Assembly: GCF_015244745.1 (NCBI RefSeq) | Contig: NZ_JABCQI010000005.1 | Location: 62,001-126,000, forward strand | DNA from: Gluconobacter cadivus | Lineage (GTDB): Bacteria; Pseudomonadota; Alphaproteobacteria; Acetobacterales; Acetobacteraceae | DNA length: 64,000 bases | Direction of reading: 5' to 3' | In this document: one piece after another, positions 1 to 9,151 of the stretch | Layout: each line of letters opens with the position of its first letter | Position numbering within the stretch: the stretch's first letter is position 1 | Made by a program: the position numbers and the translations under genes | Notes under the pieces: generated by a model | The model's input: only the letters and a program-made list of their open reading frames with translations | Database searches by the model: none | Told to the model about the DNA's origin: nothing

Positions 1-2
1 TG

Positions 3-290
3 TGGGGTCTGATCCTGGGCCTGCTGGGCGTTGTGGTGGCCGGCGTGGCGATCATCGAGGTCATGGCCCGTTCCGTGCTGAGCAGCCTAGGAATACAGGG
101 ACAGATCCAGACTGTTCTGCTGTTTCTGCTGCTGGGTGGGCTGATTCTCGGGGCGTTCAGAGTTTTCGGAAAACTGTTTGCCGTTCTGCTGGTCGCTGCG
201 TTTTCCGTCTATTTCGTACATGTCGTCTTCGGCGTTCTGAGCGATGCGCTCATCCCGGTTCAGACATCGAGCGCGACGACCGATATCTGA
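3..290 (+). CDS. small hydrophobic membrane protein, C-terminal part
   Basis: The reading frame is open to the left window edge, so the true start lies outside; 95 codons are visible. The visible part is almost wholly hydrophobic, with two or three likely membrane segments (roughly residues 1-18, 33-52 and 57-78) and a short polar tail ending TTDI. I do not recognise a family. It converges on the acetyl-CoA synthetase gene, whose stop is 21 bases away. Function unknown; the membrane location is the only supported inference. Confidence 0.6.
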   Translation, partial: WGLILGLLGVVVAGVAIIEVMARSVLSSLGIQGQIQTVLLFLLLGGLILGAFRVFGKLFAVLLVAAFSVYFVHVVFGVLSDALIPVQTSSATTDI

Positions 291-311
291 ACGCCGCCAA
301 TTGCGGACCAG

Positions 312-2219
312 TCAGTCCGCTGGCGTCTGGATGATGCGGATCAGCGTCTCCACGATTTCGGGATCGGCGAGGGTGGACAGATCGCCAAATCCTTCAGTCT
401 CGCCACAGGCAATCTTGCGGAGCAGACGGCGAACGCTTTTTCCGGAACGGGTCTTGGGCAGATCCGGCACAACATGGATGTGCTCGGGCGCCGCATAGCG
501 ACCCACTTTTGACGTAATCGCTTTTGCAGCCCGGACATGAAGATCGTCGGGAGCGTTGTCGCGCGGGACGACGTAAACGACAATTCCCTGTCCTTTGAGA
601 TCATGCGGGATCCCGATTGCTGCACTCTCCGCGATGGTCAGTTCAGTCGCCAGTGCATCCTCGATTTCAGCAGAGCCGATCCGGTGTCCCGAGACATTGA
701 TGACGTCATCCACCCGCCCGGTAATCCAGTAGTATCCATCTTCATCACGACGCGCGCCGTCACCCGTGAAATAATATCCGGCATAGGGCTGAAGATAGGT
801 GCGCTCGAAAAGAGCATCATCGTTCCAGATGGAGAGCGCGCGGCCGGGCCACGATCCCTTGAGGCAAAGTACGCCTTCTGTGGCTCCTTCGCGAGGCACG
901 CCTTGTTCGTTCAGAAGAACCGGATGCACGCCGGGGAGGGGGAGCGTTGCTGAGGCGGGCTTTTCACGAACGGCGCCCGGAACGGGAGAAATCATGATGC
1001 CGCCGCTTTCCGTCTGCCACCAGGTGTCAACGAAAGCGCAGCGCCCGCCACCGACATGATCGTTGAACCAGGACCAGGCTTCCTGACTGATAGGTTCTCC
1101 CACAGTCCCCAGAACACGCAGAGACGACAGGTCATAACGCTGCACGACCTCATCGCCTTCCCGCATGAGCGCACGAATGGCGGTTGGAGACGTGTAGAAG
1201 GTCGTCACCTTGTGATCCTGAATCACATTCCACCAGCGGCCCGGTCCGGGATACGACGGCATTCCCTCGAACAGGAGAACCGTCCCGCCGTTCAGGAGAG
1301 GGCCATAAACTCCGTAAGTGTGGCCAGTGATCCAGCCGATATCAGCCGTGCACCAGAAGATGTCTCCGTCCTGATGATCAAACACCAGTTCATGGGTGTA
1401 GGACGCCCAGACCAGATATCCACCCGTTCCATGCACGATGCCTTTGGGCTTGCCGGTACTGCCCGACGTGTAAAGCAGGAAAAGCGGAGCCGAGGAGGGC
1501 ATGTTCTGAGGCGCACAATCTGAGGCGGCCTTGTCCAGAAGGGGGGCAAGCCATCTGTCGCGCTCAGGCTTCATACCTATCTCGTCGTCCGTCACGCCCA
1601 CGACCAGAACAGTGTTGACGGCAAGGGTGTCCGGCCGGAGGTCAAGCGCCGCATCCAGTGTGGCCTTGAACGGAATTCTTTTAGGGCCCCGCCGCCCGAC
1701 ATTGGCCGTGATCACCAGAACCGCCCCGCTGTCAGCCAGTCTGTCCGCGATCGCCTCTGGGGAGAAGCCGCCGAAAAGCACCACATGGATCGCGCCGATC
1801 CGCGCGCAGGCGAGCATGGCGATCAGGCCTTCGGGAACGGAAGGCAGGTGAATGGCAACCCGATCCCCCGCCTGAATGCCCTGCTGCCGCAGGACGTTCG
1901 TCATCCGGCAGACATGTTCATGAAGGGTTTTATACGTAAAGGTCAGGACGCGCCCGGCGTCCTCAGCCTGCCAGATCAGGGCTTTCTGATCGCCGCGGGT
2001 TTCGAGGTGGCGGTCCAGGCAATTGACGCTTGCATTGAGCGTTCCACCGGGAAACCAGCCCTGCTGTTCGCTCTGGGCGTGCGTCGGCACGGTGTTCCAG
2101 GACAGTCTTTCGCTTTCGCGCATCCAGTAAAGCTCGGGCCCGGCAGTCGCCCGTTCCACCAGAGCGTTATAATCCGTCGGTGTCAGGCGGAATGAATGAG
2201 AGTGAGGAGAGGAGGGCAT
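312..2219 (-). CDS. acs: acetyl-CoA synthetase (acetate-CoA ligase, AMP-forming)
   Basis: Converts acetate, ATP and CoA to acetyl-CoA in the cytoplasm through an acetyl-adenylate. The 635-residue length is slightly below the usual ~650. Visible landmarks are the adenylate-forming P-loop YTSGSTGKPKG, the TWWQTESGG motif that contributes to the AMP/acetate pocket, YYFTGDGARRDEDGYYW around the hinge, and TRSGKSVRR near the C-terminus, whose lysine (about residue 594) is the catalytic residue that is acetylated in well-studied homologues. The start is an ATG at 2217-2219 with purine-rich sequence upstream. It stands alone; the next gene on this strand is the tRNA-Arg about 125 bases upstream. In an acetic acid bacterium it would allow re-use of acetate. 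A propionyl-CoA synthetase role cannot be fully excluded from sequence alone. Confidence 0.93.
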   Translation of the reverse strand: MPSSPHSHSFRLTPTDYNALVERATAGPELYWMRESERLSWNTVPTHAQSEQQGWFPGGTLNASVNCLDRHLETRGDQKALIWQAEDAGRVLTFTYKTLHEHVCRMTNVLRQQGIQAGDRVAIHLPSVPEGLIAMLACARIGAIHVVLFGGFSPEAIADRLADSGAVLVITANVGRRGPKRIPFKATLDAALDLRPDTLAVNTVLVVGVTDDEIGMKPERDRWLAPLLDKAASDCAPQNMPSSAPLFLLYTSGSTGKPKGIVHGTGGYLVWASYTHELVFDHQDGDIFWCTADIGWITGHTYGVYGPLLNGGTVLLFEGMPSYPGPGRWWNVIQDHKVTTFYTSPTAIRALMREGDEVVQRYDLSSLRVLGTVGEPISQEAWSWFNDHVGGGRCAFVDTWWQTESGGIMISPVPGAVREKPASATLPLPGVHPVLLNEQGVPREGATEGVLCLKGSWPGRALSIWNDDALFERTYLQPYAGYYFTGDGARRDEDGYYWITGRVDDVINVSGHRIGSAEIEDALATELTIAESAAIGIPHDLKGQGIVVYVVPRDNAPDDLHVRAAKAITSKVGRYAAPEHIHVVPDLPKTRSGKSVRRLLRKIACGETEGFGDLSTLADPEIVETLIRIIQTPAD

Positions 2220-2344
2220 AAACCTGAAACCTTACGCACAAAAAGCAGACGCCACAGAGCAGACTGCTGTTATATATTTGGCTTGCAGGTTCTGAAACAG
2301 AGAGAATTTCTGTCTTCTTGCAGAAAAGCTCCGCAAGGGATTGG

Positions 2345-2656
2345 TGGTGTCCGCGAGAGGATTCGAACCTCCGGCCCCAGGATTCTTACCACTTCGGTTT
2401 TCACCGCCATGCTGCGAAGCATGTTCGTGGTCTGGACTGTCTCTTCACCACAACTGCGAAAAACACAGTCAAGGTGTTGCCCGTACAGTCTCTACACCTT
2501 CGTTCCAGCGCACCGGAACGCTTGGCTCGGGATTGGCACGATCAAGACGATCAGAGCGTTCCCCGAATTTGAGCAAATCCACCATGCGGTTTCCCCTCAT
2601 GGCGCCCAATTCAAACCTTAGGAATCCTGTGCTCTATCCTGCTGAGCTACGCGGAC
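2345..2656 (-). tRNA. tRNA-Arg(CCU) interrupted by a group I intron
   Basis: Read on the minus strand, the 5' exon (2656-2620, 37 nt) opens with acceptor GTCCGCG, has a normal D arm (GCTC...GAGC) and anticodon 5' stem CAGGA, and ends at the anticodon CCT. The 3' exon (2384-2345, 40 nt) begins AATCCTG, has the T-loop TTCGAAT, closes the acceptor with CGCGGAC and encodes ACCA. Spliced, the anticodon arm is CAGGA-TTCCTAA-TCCTG, so the anticodon is CCU and the tRNA reads AGG. The interruption lies between U36 and A37, after the third anticodon base. Introns in tRNA-Arg(CCU) anticodon loops are known from Agrobacterium and other alphaproteobacteria. Only splicing gives a functional tRNA here. Confidence 0.95.
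2385..2619 (-). ncRNA. group I intron (Azoarcus-like, IC3-type) in tRNA-Arg(CCU)
   Basis: A 235-nt insert with no internal ORF. The RNA starts just after the U of CCU and ends in G (omega-G). P1 forms between exon CCU plus AA and UUGGG, giving the diagnostic U-G pair at the 5' splice site, closed by an 8-nt loop. P2 is GCCAUG/CAUGGU with a GAAA tetraloop. The core strings CAAAUUCGG, CCGAGCCAAGC, GAAGGUGUAGAGACU and GUGGUGAAG...AGUCC match the Azoarcus tRNA-Ile intron layout for J3/4, P4-P6, P3/P7 and P8-P7. A 3' hairpin CGGU-GAAA-ACCG supplies an L9-type GAAA loop. Known members self-splice with a guanosine cofactor. The secondary structure was drawn by eye. Confidence 0.93.
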
Positions 2657-2667
2657 AAACCATCTCG

Positions 2668-2696
2668 CTGATATCGCGGTTATGCTGTCTCTGCAA
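2668..2696 (-). promoter_or_regulatory. probable promoter of the tRNA-Arg gene
   Basis: On the minus strand, a TTGCAG box (2696-2691) is followed after exactly 17 bases by TATCAG (2673-2668), and the mature tRNA 5' end lies 12 bases further on. Spacing and position fit a housekeeping sigma-70 promoter. Confidence 0.6.
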
Positions 2697-3100
2697 CCAT
2701 GCCTGTATCATATTCGAAGGAGAGTGAAATTACGGATGCTCTGCATCAGGAGAAGCCGGAGAATCCGAACTGTCACATCCGCGATGCGCAGGTAAGGAGA
2801 AAATGGCAGGGTTTGTTTAGGCTATTTAAACCTTTTGCGGGTATTCTTGGAGGCGGTGCTTCTGCTACGGCACTTGCAGTGCACTTCTTTCCTGCCAAGG
2901 GGGAGGAGGGCTGTTTTTCTGGTAGCACCAAATCCTGAGTAGGATAGAGCGTATTCGCCTCTGGCATCCTACATATATATCTCTTGAGTGAGGGGTTTTG
3001 CGGGTTTGACAGAGTTGAGAATGGCCATGATCTGCGTTGCTTGCGACGATATATTGAAGCGGTTTGATGGTTCTGTGCTTTCGGCAATGGGGCGCTGACC
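2697..3100. other. intergenic region between the tRNA-Arg promoter and the BTAD/TolB regulator
   Basis: About 400 bases with no convincing gene. A 79-codon open frame at 2699-2938 has no family resemblance and no clear ribosome site. A TTGACA at 3006-3011 is followed 16-17 bases later by only a weak -10, and is the best promoter candidate for the downstream regulator. The stretch is AT-richer than its neighbours around 2970-2990. Confidence 0.4.
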
Positions 3101-3115
3101 GTGGGGATAATGAAG

Positions 3116-5224
3116 ATGATGGACAGTTCAGCCCGTTATGTCCGAGAAGCTGATCCAACCCTCTTGCGTCTGAAACTGATCGGGCAGATGGAGGCGAAAA
3201 CTCTTACGGGAGGGAGTGTTCTTCCTGTGGGGGGCAAGACGCGGGCGCTCTTGGCCATTCTTGCTCTTGCTGACCGAAAACCTGTCCTGCGATCCCGGCT
3301 GGCGGAACTTCTGTGGAGCCAACGCCCCGAAGACATGGCCCGTGCTTCTCTCCGGCAGGAAATACATCGTCTTCTCGACGCGTTAAGTCCGCTGGGTGTG
3401 GAGGTCATCGACGTTCAGAGGCATTCTCTTGCCCTGAAGCCTGCGCTGACGTCTGTGGACGCTGAAAGGCTTCTAACAGCCAGTCTTCGAACGATCGACA
3501 GTGTAGCCCTGCCAAGCGAACCTCTGCTCGGCGAACTGGTAGGCGTGGATCCCGCGCTTGATGAGTGGATCGGCCAGCAAAGGGAGCGCCTTACAACTCA
3601 TCTTCGGCAGCTTTATGAAAGTGCTGTCCGAGAATTGACGGATCCGGATCAGGTTGAAGAAATAGCCGAACGCCTTCTGAGGTTCGATAGCCTCAACGAA
3701 GTTGCCTGGCGCGCGCGAGTACAGACGGCTCTTCATCGTGGGGATCAGGCACGGGCAGCGGCACTTGCCGAGCAGATGATCTGTATTTTTGGAAGTGTCG
3801 AGGGGCATAGTTTTGCTCCCGCAACACAGACGCTGCTCAATGGTATCGGGGCTGAAAACTCCAGTAGTGAACACCTGAAGATATCGTCCCAGCCGACGCT
3901 GCTCCCGTCCGGTTCGGATGCGCTTTTTTCTGTTGCCATGCAGCGGTCAGACCCGATGCTGACATTGCCGCCGCATTACGCTTCCTCCCATTTCCCCGAA
4001 GCAGAATTGCGTAAGATCTCGCTGGTTTTTCTGGCTCCCTCCTGTGCCGATGAGAGCCTTGTGCGGCATGGACAGACTTTTCGGGACCAACTGGAACTCA
4101 TGTTTGTAAGCATGGGAACCTTCGATATTATTTCCCCTCCCGATACTCCTCCTTCTGATTCCATCAATGCCGCGATGGCGTACCAGGCGCTCGGTGCAGA
4201 CTATATCATCTCAGGCAATCTGCGGGCCGGGACAGATGGTGCTGACAGCCGCCTCATTCTTCGTGTGCTAGATGTGCGACGGGGTGGTGTCATCATCTGG
4301 GGAACGCATTATGACTTTCCGTCATCTGCGCCCGAGCAGGCCCAAAACAGCATCATGGCCCCCGCGCAGGCCATGCAGTGGAGTATTTTCGTTGCGGAAG
4401 CCCGACGTATTGCGGGGCGCCCGGACAACGAACTGTCTCCATTAGGAATGGCCCTAAGAGCTTTCACACTGCTTTTAAGGCACGATTTTTCGCTCTTCGA
4501 CAGGATCGATTCTCTCCTGGATCGTGCTGTCGATTGTGAAAAGGATGATGGGACGATCGCTCTTATTGACGCGATGTATTGCTATATCCGTTTTCAGAAT
4601 GAATGGGGCCCGGAAGCTGATTCCATCTTTGCTCGTGGGCTGCGAAGTGTGCGTGCAGCTATTTTGCTGATGCCTGATTTACATGCGGTCGAAGTCCTGT
4701 TGGCCGCATATCTCATGTATGATCCTGCCAAGCACGGTATGGCTGTATCGATTGTTCAGGATGCAATCGGGAGCATCGTTCGCAATGACAGCAATCACCA
4801 GGATTCTCCAGATGCTCTGATGGCTGGCGTCGTTATGAATCTTTTGCGGGGAGAAACAAAATCCGCCACCCGTAGCGTGAAGATTCTTTTGGAAAACGGA
4901 TGCCGTTCTCAGTTCCTTGAACTTTTGCGGCCTGTTTTCATGATGATCCTGTTATTGGGCGAAGAGTATCAGGACGTCATCTCAATGGGACGACTGATGT
5001 CTGGTCTGTATCCATCCTATCCGAGCGCTCTGGTGCACTACCTTGTTGCTTTGCTTCAGGTAGGGGGGGCAGCGGAAGAGGTCCATCAGGTCTGTCGTCA
5101 TCTTCTGCGTCTGGTGCCTGACCTGACGATTTCCAGAGTTGTCAGCCGCTTTGCGTTTGCAAAACCTGCACAGCAGGCGAGACTGGCTGAGGTGCTGAGG
5201 CAGACAGGTATGGCCGCAGAATAG
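3116..5224 (+). CDS. BTAD/SARP-like transcriptional regulator with TolB-like domain
   Basis: About 702 residues. The N-terminus (about residues 15-110) resembles the OmpR-type winged helix of SARP regulators: a hydrophobic strand (LKLIGQ), then GKTRALLAILAL, then a helix with LAELLW and ASLRQEIHRLL. Residues about 110-230 resemble the bacterial transcriptional activation (BTAD) helical domain. About 295-420 looks TolB-N-like (FRDQLELMF, YQALGADYIISGNLR, RGGVIIWGTHYDF), a module also fused to some adenylate cyclases. The rest is helical and may be TPR-like. No membrane segment is obvious, so it is probably cytoplasmic. Starts at GTG 3101, ATG 3110, 3116 and 3119 are all in frame; 3116 or 3119 best fits the GGGG at 3103-3106. 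Target genes are unknown. Confidence 0.7.
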   Translation: MMDSSARYVREADPTLLRLKLIGQMEAKTLTGGSVLPVGGKTRALLAILALADRKPVLRSRLAELLWSQRPEDMARASLRQEIHRLLDALSPLGVEVIDVQRHSLALKPALTSVDAERLLTASLRTIDSVALPSEPLLGELVGVDPALDEWIGQQRERLTTHLRQLYESAVRELTDPDQVEEIAERLLRFDSLNEVAWRARVQTALHRGDQARAAALAEQMICIFGSVEGHSFAPATQTLLNGIGAENSSSEHLKISSQPTLLPSGSDALFSVAMQRSDPMLTLPPHYASSHFPEAELRKISLVFLAPSCADESLVRHGQTFRDQLELMFVSMGTFDIISPPDTPPSDSINAAMAYQALGADYIISGNLRAGTDGADSRLILRVLDVRRGGVIIWGTHYDFPSSAPEQAQNSIMAPAQAMQWSIFVAEARRIAGRPDNELSPLGMALRAFTLLLRHDFSLFDRIDSLLDRAVDCEKDDGTIALIDAMYCYIRFQNEWGPEADSIFARGLRSVRAAILLMPDLHAVEVLLAAYLMYDPAKHGMAVSIVQDAIGSIVRNDSNHQDSPDALMAGVVMNLLRGETKSATRSVKILLENGCRSQFLELLRPVFMMILLLGEEYQDVISMGRLMSGLYPSYPSALVHYLVALLQVGGAAEEVHQVCRHLLRLVPDLTISRVVSRFAFAKPAQQARLAEVLRQTGMAAE

Positions 5225-5356
5225 CAACATCTTCCTTCAGGCGCTTGGCCTTGCGACGTCGGCGCGATATGAACACTCAAGAAGTTGCCGGCTACAGGCC
5301 TCGCCAGTCTGTATCCTTGCTTGTGACCGGCCCTGGCGCGGCCCGCAGGACCACCC

Positions 5357-5875
5357 ATGATGTCTCGCATCCAGTTGACCGTTCTTCGACCCTTCCACCG
5401 ACCAGCGGCCCGCTTTGCCCTTGGATGTTTGGCTCTTACCGCGCTTTCCGCATGCGGTGGTGGACGTGATCCCAGCACCCTGACTGCTCCACGCAACCAT
5501 CTTCTGGGCGTGGACCGTGGCGCTGAAGGCGGTGCCGACGAGCTTCGTGGCGGGGTCAATGCCTATCTGTGGCGCGGCGCGATCGATACGCTGTCGTTCA
5601 TGCCGCTGGCGTCCGCCGATGCTGTGGGTGGCGTCATTCTGACGGACTGGTACCAGCCTTCCGCCACTCAGAATGAGCGCTTCAAAATTGCGGCCTATGT
5701 TCTGGACCGCCGCCTGCGTTCGGATGCTCTGCGGGTTTCCGTCTTCCGGCAGGTTCTTCAGGATGGGCAGTGGGAAGATACCCCTGTTTCCGCAACGACA
5801 ACCTCCGATATCACTACCCGTATCCTGACGCGCGCGCGTCAGTTGCGCGCTGAAAATGGCGAGCGGGACAACTGA
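5357..5875 (+). CDS. DUF3576-family lipoprotein
   Basis: A 172-residue protein with a hydrophobic signal ending in the lipobox LSAC (cysteine about residue 33), so probably a lipid-anchored envelope protein. The rest ([22 protein letters not shown], then GGVILTDWY and [25 protein letters not shown], which are separate stretches) fits the DUF3576 family, which in alphaproteobacteria sits directly upstream of leuS, as here (7-base gap). Two tandem ATG codons at 5357 and 5360 follow AGGA at 5347-5350. Molecular function is not known; the link to lptE two genes downstream hints at an envelope role, but this is inference. Confidence 0.8.
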   Translation: MMSRIQLTVLRPFHRPAARFALGCLALTALSACGGGRDPSTLTAPRNHLLGVDRGAEGGADELRGGVNAYLWRGAIDTLSFMPLASADAVGGVILTDWYQPSATQNERFKIAAYVLDRRLRSDALRVSVFRQVLQDGQWEDTPVSATTTSDITTRILTRARQLRAENGERDN

Positions 5876-5882
5876 GCCAGAC

Positions 5883-8480
5883 ATGAACGATACCCCAGCC
5901 CCCGCATTCGATTTCCAGAACCGCGAACCCTTCTGGCAGAATGAATGGAAACGCCGGAACACTTTTGCCGTTCCTGATGTTCCTCCGGCCGACCGCCCGA
6001 AATATTATGTGCTGGAGATGTTTCCGTATCCGTCCGGACAGCTTCACGTCGGGCATGTGCGGAACTACACGCTCGGGGACGTGGTGGCGCGTTACAAGCG
6101 GGCCCGCGGATTTGCGGTCATGCATCCGATGGGCTGGGATGCCTTCGGCCTTCCGGCGGAAAATGCGGCTCGTGAGCGGAATGTTCATCCCGGCAAATGG
6201 ACGATGGACAACATCGCAGCCATGCGCGGCACACTCCAGCGTCTTGGTTTCTCGCTGGACTGGGATCGTGAGATCGCAACCTGCCTCCCCGAATATTACG
6301 GCAAACAGCAGAAACTGTTCGTCGATATGCTGGCGGCTGGGTTAGTTGAGCGCCGGGACTCTCTGGTCAACTGGGATCCGGTCGATGAGACGGTTCTTGC
6401 GAACGAGCAGGTCGTCGACGGACGCGGCTGGCGCTCGGGGGCTCTGATCGAGAAAAAGAAGCTTTCCCAGTGGTTCCTGAAGATTACGAAATTTGCCCAG
6501 CCGCTGCTGGATGACCTCAAGACGCTGGACCGGTGGCCCGAGCGCGTCCGCACGATGCAGGAGCGCTGGATCGGACGTTCCGAAGGCGCACGGGTGCGCT
6601 TTGCTCTCCATCAGCCTCCTGTGGGCTATGATGCGGATCTGGACAGTATCGAAGTCTTCACGACGCGCCCTGATACGCTGTTCGGTCTCAGCTTCGTCGG
6701 GATTTCGGCGGAGCATCCTCTGGCGCGCAAGGTTGCCGAGAGCAACCCGCAGGCCGCTGCGTTTATTGAAGAATGTCGTCGTCTCGGAACGTCGGAAGAG
6801 GTGATCGAAGCTGCTGAAAAACGTGGCTTTGATACCGGACTGCGTGTTGCCAATCCGCTCGATCCTGAAAAGACCGCTCCCGTCTGGATCGCCAATTTCG
6901 TGCTGATGGATTACGGTACCGGCGCTGTTTTCGGGTGTCCCTGTGGCGATCAGCGCGACCTTGATTTTGCCCGTAAATACGATCTGCCGGTTCCGCAGGT
7001 CTTGCTGCCTGCGGGACAGGATGCTGAAACTTTCGTTCTGGGCAAAAAGGCCGTTTCGGGCGATGCAACCCTGTTCAATTCAGGCTTTCTGGATGGACTG
7101 GATCCCGCGACCGCCCGCACGAAGGTGATCGAGCGTCTCGAAGGTCTGGGGGCAGGAAAAGGCGTCGTGAACTGGCGCCTGCGCGACTGGGGCATCTCTC
7201 GTCAGCGCTACTGGGGCTGCCCGATACCCATCATTCACTGCGAGACCTGTGGTCCGGTTCCTGTTCCCGACGATCAGCTTCCCGTTATCCTGCCGGAAGA
7301 CGTGACCTTTGACCGTCCAGGGAATCCGCTCGACCATCACCCGACCTGGAAGCATGTAAACTGCCCGCATTGCGGCACGCCCGCTGTCCGGGAAACTGAC
7401 ACCTTCGACACCTTCGTTGACAGTTCGTGGTATTTCGCCCGCTTCACCAGTCCCCATGCCGAGACCCCGACGGTCCCGGCTGCGGCGAATGGCTGGCTTC
7501 CCGTTGATCAGTATATCGGCGGCATTGAGCATGCGATCCTGCATCTGCTCTACGCACGGTTCTTCACTCGGGCTATGCATGAAACCGGTCATCTGGATGT
7601 GGACGAACCGTTTGCCGGTCTTTTCACTCAGGGTATGGTGACGCATGAAAGCTACCGTGACGAGAGCGGCTGGCTTTATCCCGAAGAAATCGAGCGTCGT
7701 GGTGACACGGTTGTGCGTCGGGACACGGGAGCGCCGGTGCAGATCGGCCGTTCCGAAAAAATGTCTAAATCCAAGCGCAATACGGTGTCTCCCGTCGACA
7801 TCATTGAGCATTACGGCGCTGACACGGCCCGCTGGTTCGTTCTGTCCGATAGTCCGCCTGAAAGGGATATGGAGTGGACGGCCTCCGGCGTGGCAGCTTC
7901 TGCCCGCTTCGGCCAGAGGCTGCATCGGTTGGTTGCATCGGTTGCAAGCCGTGATGCTGCCGAGAGCATCCACGGTCCCGTCGGGGAAGATCTGCGTCGT
8001 GTGACCCATAGGGCCATCGTCGCTGTAGGTGAGGCGCTTGAAGCCTTTACGCCAAATGTTGCTGTGGCGCGTCTGCATGAACTGACCTCGGCACTGGCCG
8101 AGGCCGAGCGTCTTGAAGGAGACGGCATCGCGGCGGCCCGCCGTGAAGCGGCGCAGGTCCTGTGTCTGTTGACAGCACCGATGATGCCGCATCTTGCGGA
8201 AGACATGATGGCGATTCTGGAGCCGGGAAGTGCACTGGTCGTGGATCGTCCATGGCCGGAAGCCGAAGAACAGTGGCTTGCCGTCCAGAGTGTGACGATT
8301 GGCGTGCAGATCCTCGGTAAGCTGCGCGGGACCATTGAGGTTCCGCCGGACGCACCGAAAGACGATGTGCTTGCCGCCGCCAAAAACGAGCCGAACGTGG
8401 CGCGTCTGCTTGAAGGAAAGCGTCTGGTGAAGGAAATTCATGTTCCGAACCGGATCGTCAACTTCGTGGTTGCCGGGTGA
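5883..8480 (+). CDS. leuS: leucyl-tRNA synthetase
   Basis: Class Ia aminoacyl-tRNA synthetase that charges tRNA-Leu, 865 residues from the ATG at 5883. The HIGH-equivalent is HVGH within [14 protein letters not shown] (about residues 49-62) and the KMSKS loop is EKMSKSKRN (about 625-633). Between them lies the editing (CP1) domain, including [10 protein letters not shown] and the [19 protein letters not shown] block. A zinc-ribbon-like pair CETCGP / CPHCG is also present (about 453-498). An in-frame ATG at 5856 overlaps the upstream gene; 5883 is preferred because homologues begin near the [11 protein letters not shown] motif. The stop overlaps the start of lptE by one base, so the two are probably translationally coupled. 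Confidence 0.97.
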   Translation: MNDTPAPAFDFQNREPFWQNEWKRRNTFAVPDVPPADRPKYYVLEMFPYPSGQLHVGHVRNYTLGDVVARYKRARGFAVMHPMGWDAFGLPAENAARERNVHPGKWTMDNIAAMRGTLQRLGFSLDWDREIATCLPEYYGKQQKLFVDMLAAGLVERRDSLVNWDPVDETVLANEQVVDGRGWRSGALIEKKKLSQWFLKITKFAQPLLDDLKTLDRWPERVRTMQERWIGRSEGARVRFALHQPPVGYDADLDSIEVFTTRPDTLFGLSFVGISAEHPLARKVAESNPQAAAFIEECRRLGTSEEVIEAAEKRGFDTGLRVANPLDPEKTAPVWIANFVLMDYGTGAVFGCPCGDQRDLDFARKYDLPVPQVLLPAGQDAETFVLGKKAVSGDATLFNSGFLDGLDPATARTKVIERLEGLGAGKGVVNWRLRDWGISRQRYWGCPIPIIHCETCGPVPVPDDQLPVILPEDVTFDRPGNPLDHHPTWKHVNCPHCGTPAVRETDTFDTFVDSSWYFARFTSPHAETPTVPAAANGWLPVDQYIGGIEHAILHLLYARFFTRAMHETGHLDVDEPFAGLFTQGMVTHESYRDESGWLYPEEIERRGDTVVRRDTGAPVQIGRSEKMSKSKRNTVSPVDIIEHYGADTARWFVLSDSPPERDMEWTASGVAASARFGQRLHRLVASVASRDAAESIHGPVGEDLRRVTHRAIVAVGEALEAFTPNVAVARLHELTSALAEAERLEGDGIAAARREAAQVLCLLTAPMMPHLAEDMMAILEPGSALVVDRPWPEAEEQWLAVQSVTIGVQILGKLRGTIEVPPDAPKDDVLAAAKNEPNVARLLEGKRLVKEIHVPNRIVNFVVAG

Positions 8481-9151
8481 TGTCTGACCGTCGCGGCACT
8501 TTTCTGCTCACGGCTTGTCTTCTGCTGGGGGGGTGTGGTTTCTCACCCCTCTATGGAAAGCTGACGCCAAAAACCGATATGTCGGAAGAGTTGGCCCAGG
8601 TTTATGTGGACAATATTCCAGGGCGTTACGGCCAGTTGCTGCGTCTGGCTTTGCAGAAAAATCTGGCGGGCGCCGGGCCGGAAGATCCTCACAAATACAT
8701 GCTGAAAGTCTATTCCAGCATGAATGAGGAAGCTGTCGACATCCATCAGGATAACACCTCGGGCCGGACACGCAGTACGGGTTCGGCGCATTGGGTGCTT
8801 ATAACGGTGGAGCAGAACCCGCGTATGCTGGCGCAGGGTGATGCGACGACGCTGGATGGTTTTAATACGAGTTTCGAGCAGTATTTTGCTCAAACCTTGA
8901 ATGATGAAACTCTTCAGGCGCGTGTTTCCGATACGCTGGCACAGACCGTGACGCAGCAGCTCGCGATCTGGTTCCGCAGTCATAACATGCCCGAGAAAGC
9001 GGCTCCCGATGAACTGCCGCGCTATCTGAACACAGACCGGATGCCTGACGACAACGGGAACGCAGCGACGGATCGGACGGGCGTTGACGGCTTCCCGGCA
9101 TCTGCCACCGGCCGTCTGTCCCGTAGCACGACCAGCACATCCGCCCAGTAA
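8480..9151 (+). CDS. lptE: LPS-assembly lipoprotein LptE
   Basis: LptE plugs the LptD barrel that inserts lipopolysaccharide into the outer membrane. The protein has a signal peptide ending in lipobox LGGC followed by GFSPLYG, the hallmark start of mature LptE proteins. The total is 223 residues, with an extended polar C-terminal tail (about residues 170-223) rich in Thr/Ser/Asp that is longer than usual. The ATG at 8480 overlaps the leuS stop (TGATG); a GTG at 8477 is an alternative. The leuS-lptE-holA order is common in Gram-negative bacteria. Confidence 0.88.
   Translation: MSDRRGTFLLTACLLLGGCGFSPLYGKLTPKTDMSEELAQVYVDNIPGRYGQLLRLALQKNLAGAGPEDPHKYMLKVYSSMNEEAVDIHQDNTSGRTRSTGSAHWVLITVEQNPRMLAQGDATTLDGFNTSFEQYFAQTLNDETLQARVSDTLAQTVTQQLAIWFRSHNMPEKAAPDELPRYLNTDRMPDDNGNAATDRTGVDGFPASATGRLSRSTTSTSAQ

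Noticed and set aside
2385-2619. The tRNA insert as a mobile element or tmRNA-like feature
   Set aside because: It has no ORF, repeats or mRNA-like region; the group I core fits fully.
2196-2727. Open frames across the tRNA-Arg region
   Set aside because: They run through the tRNA exons and intron on the opposite strand; the RNA gene explains the sequence.
2699-2938. 79-codon open frame after the tRNA-Arg promoter
   Set aside because: No clear ribosome site, no recognisable motif, and its start lies beside the tRNA promoter on the other strand.
5856-5882. Upstream ATG extension of leuS
   Set aside because: It overlaps the DUF3576 gene and adds residues absent from the family; 5883 is better.
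7080-8441. 453-codon minus-strand frame opposite leuS
   Set aside because: Antisense shadow; Cys/His/Arg-rich composition without any family motif.
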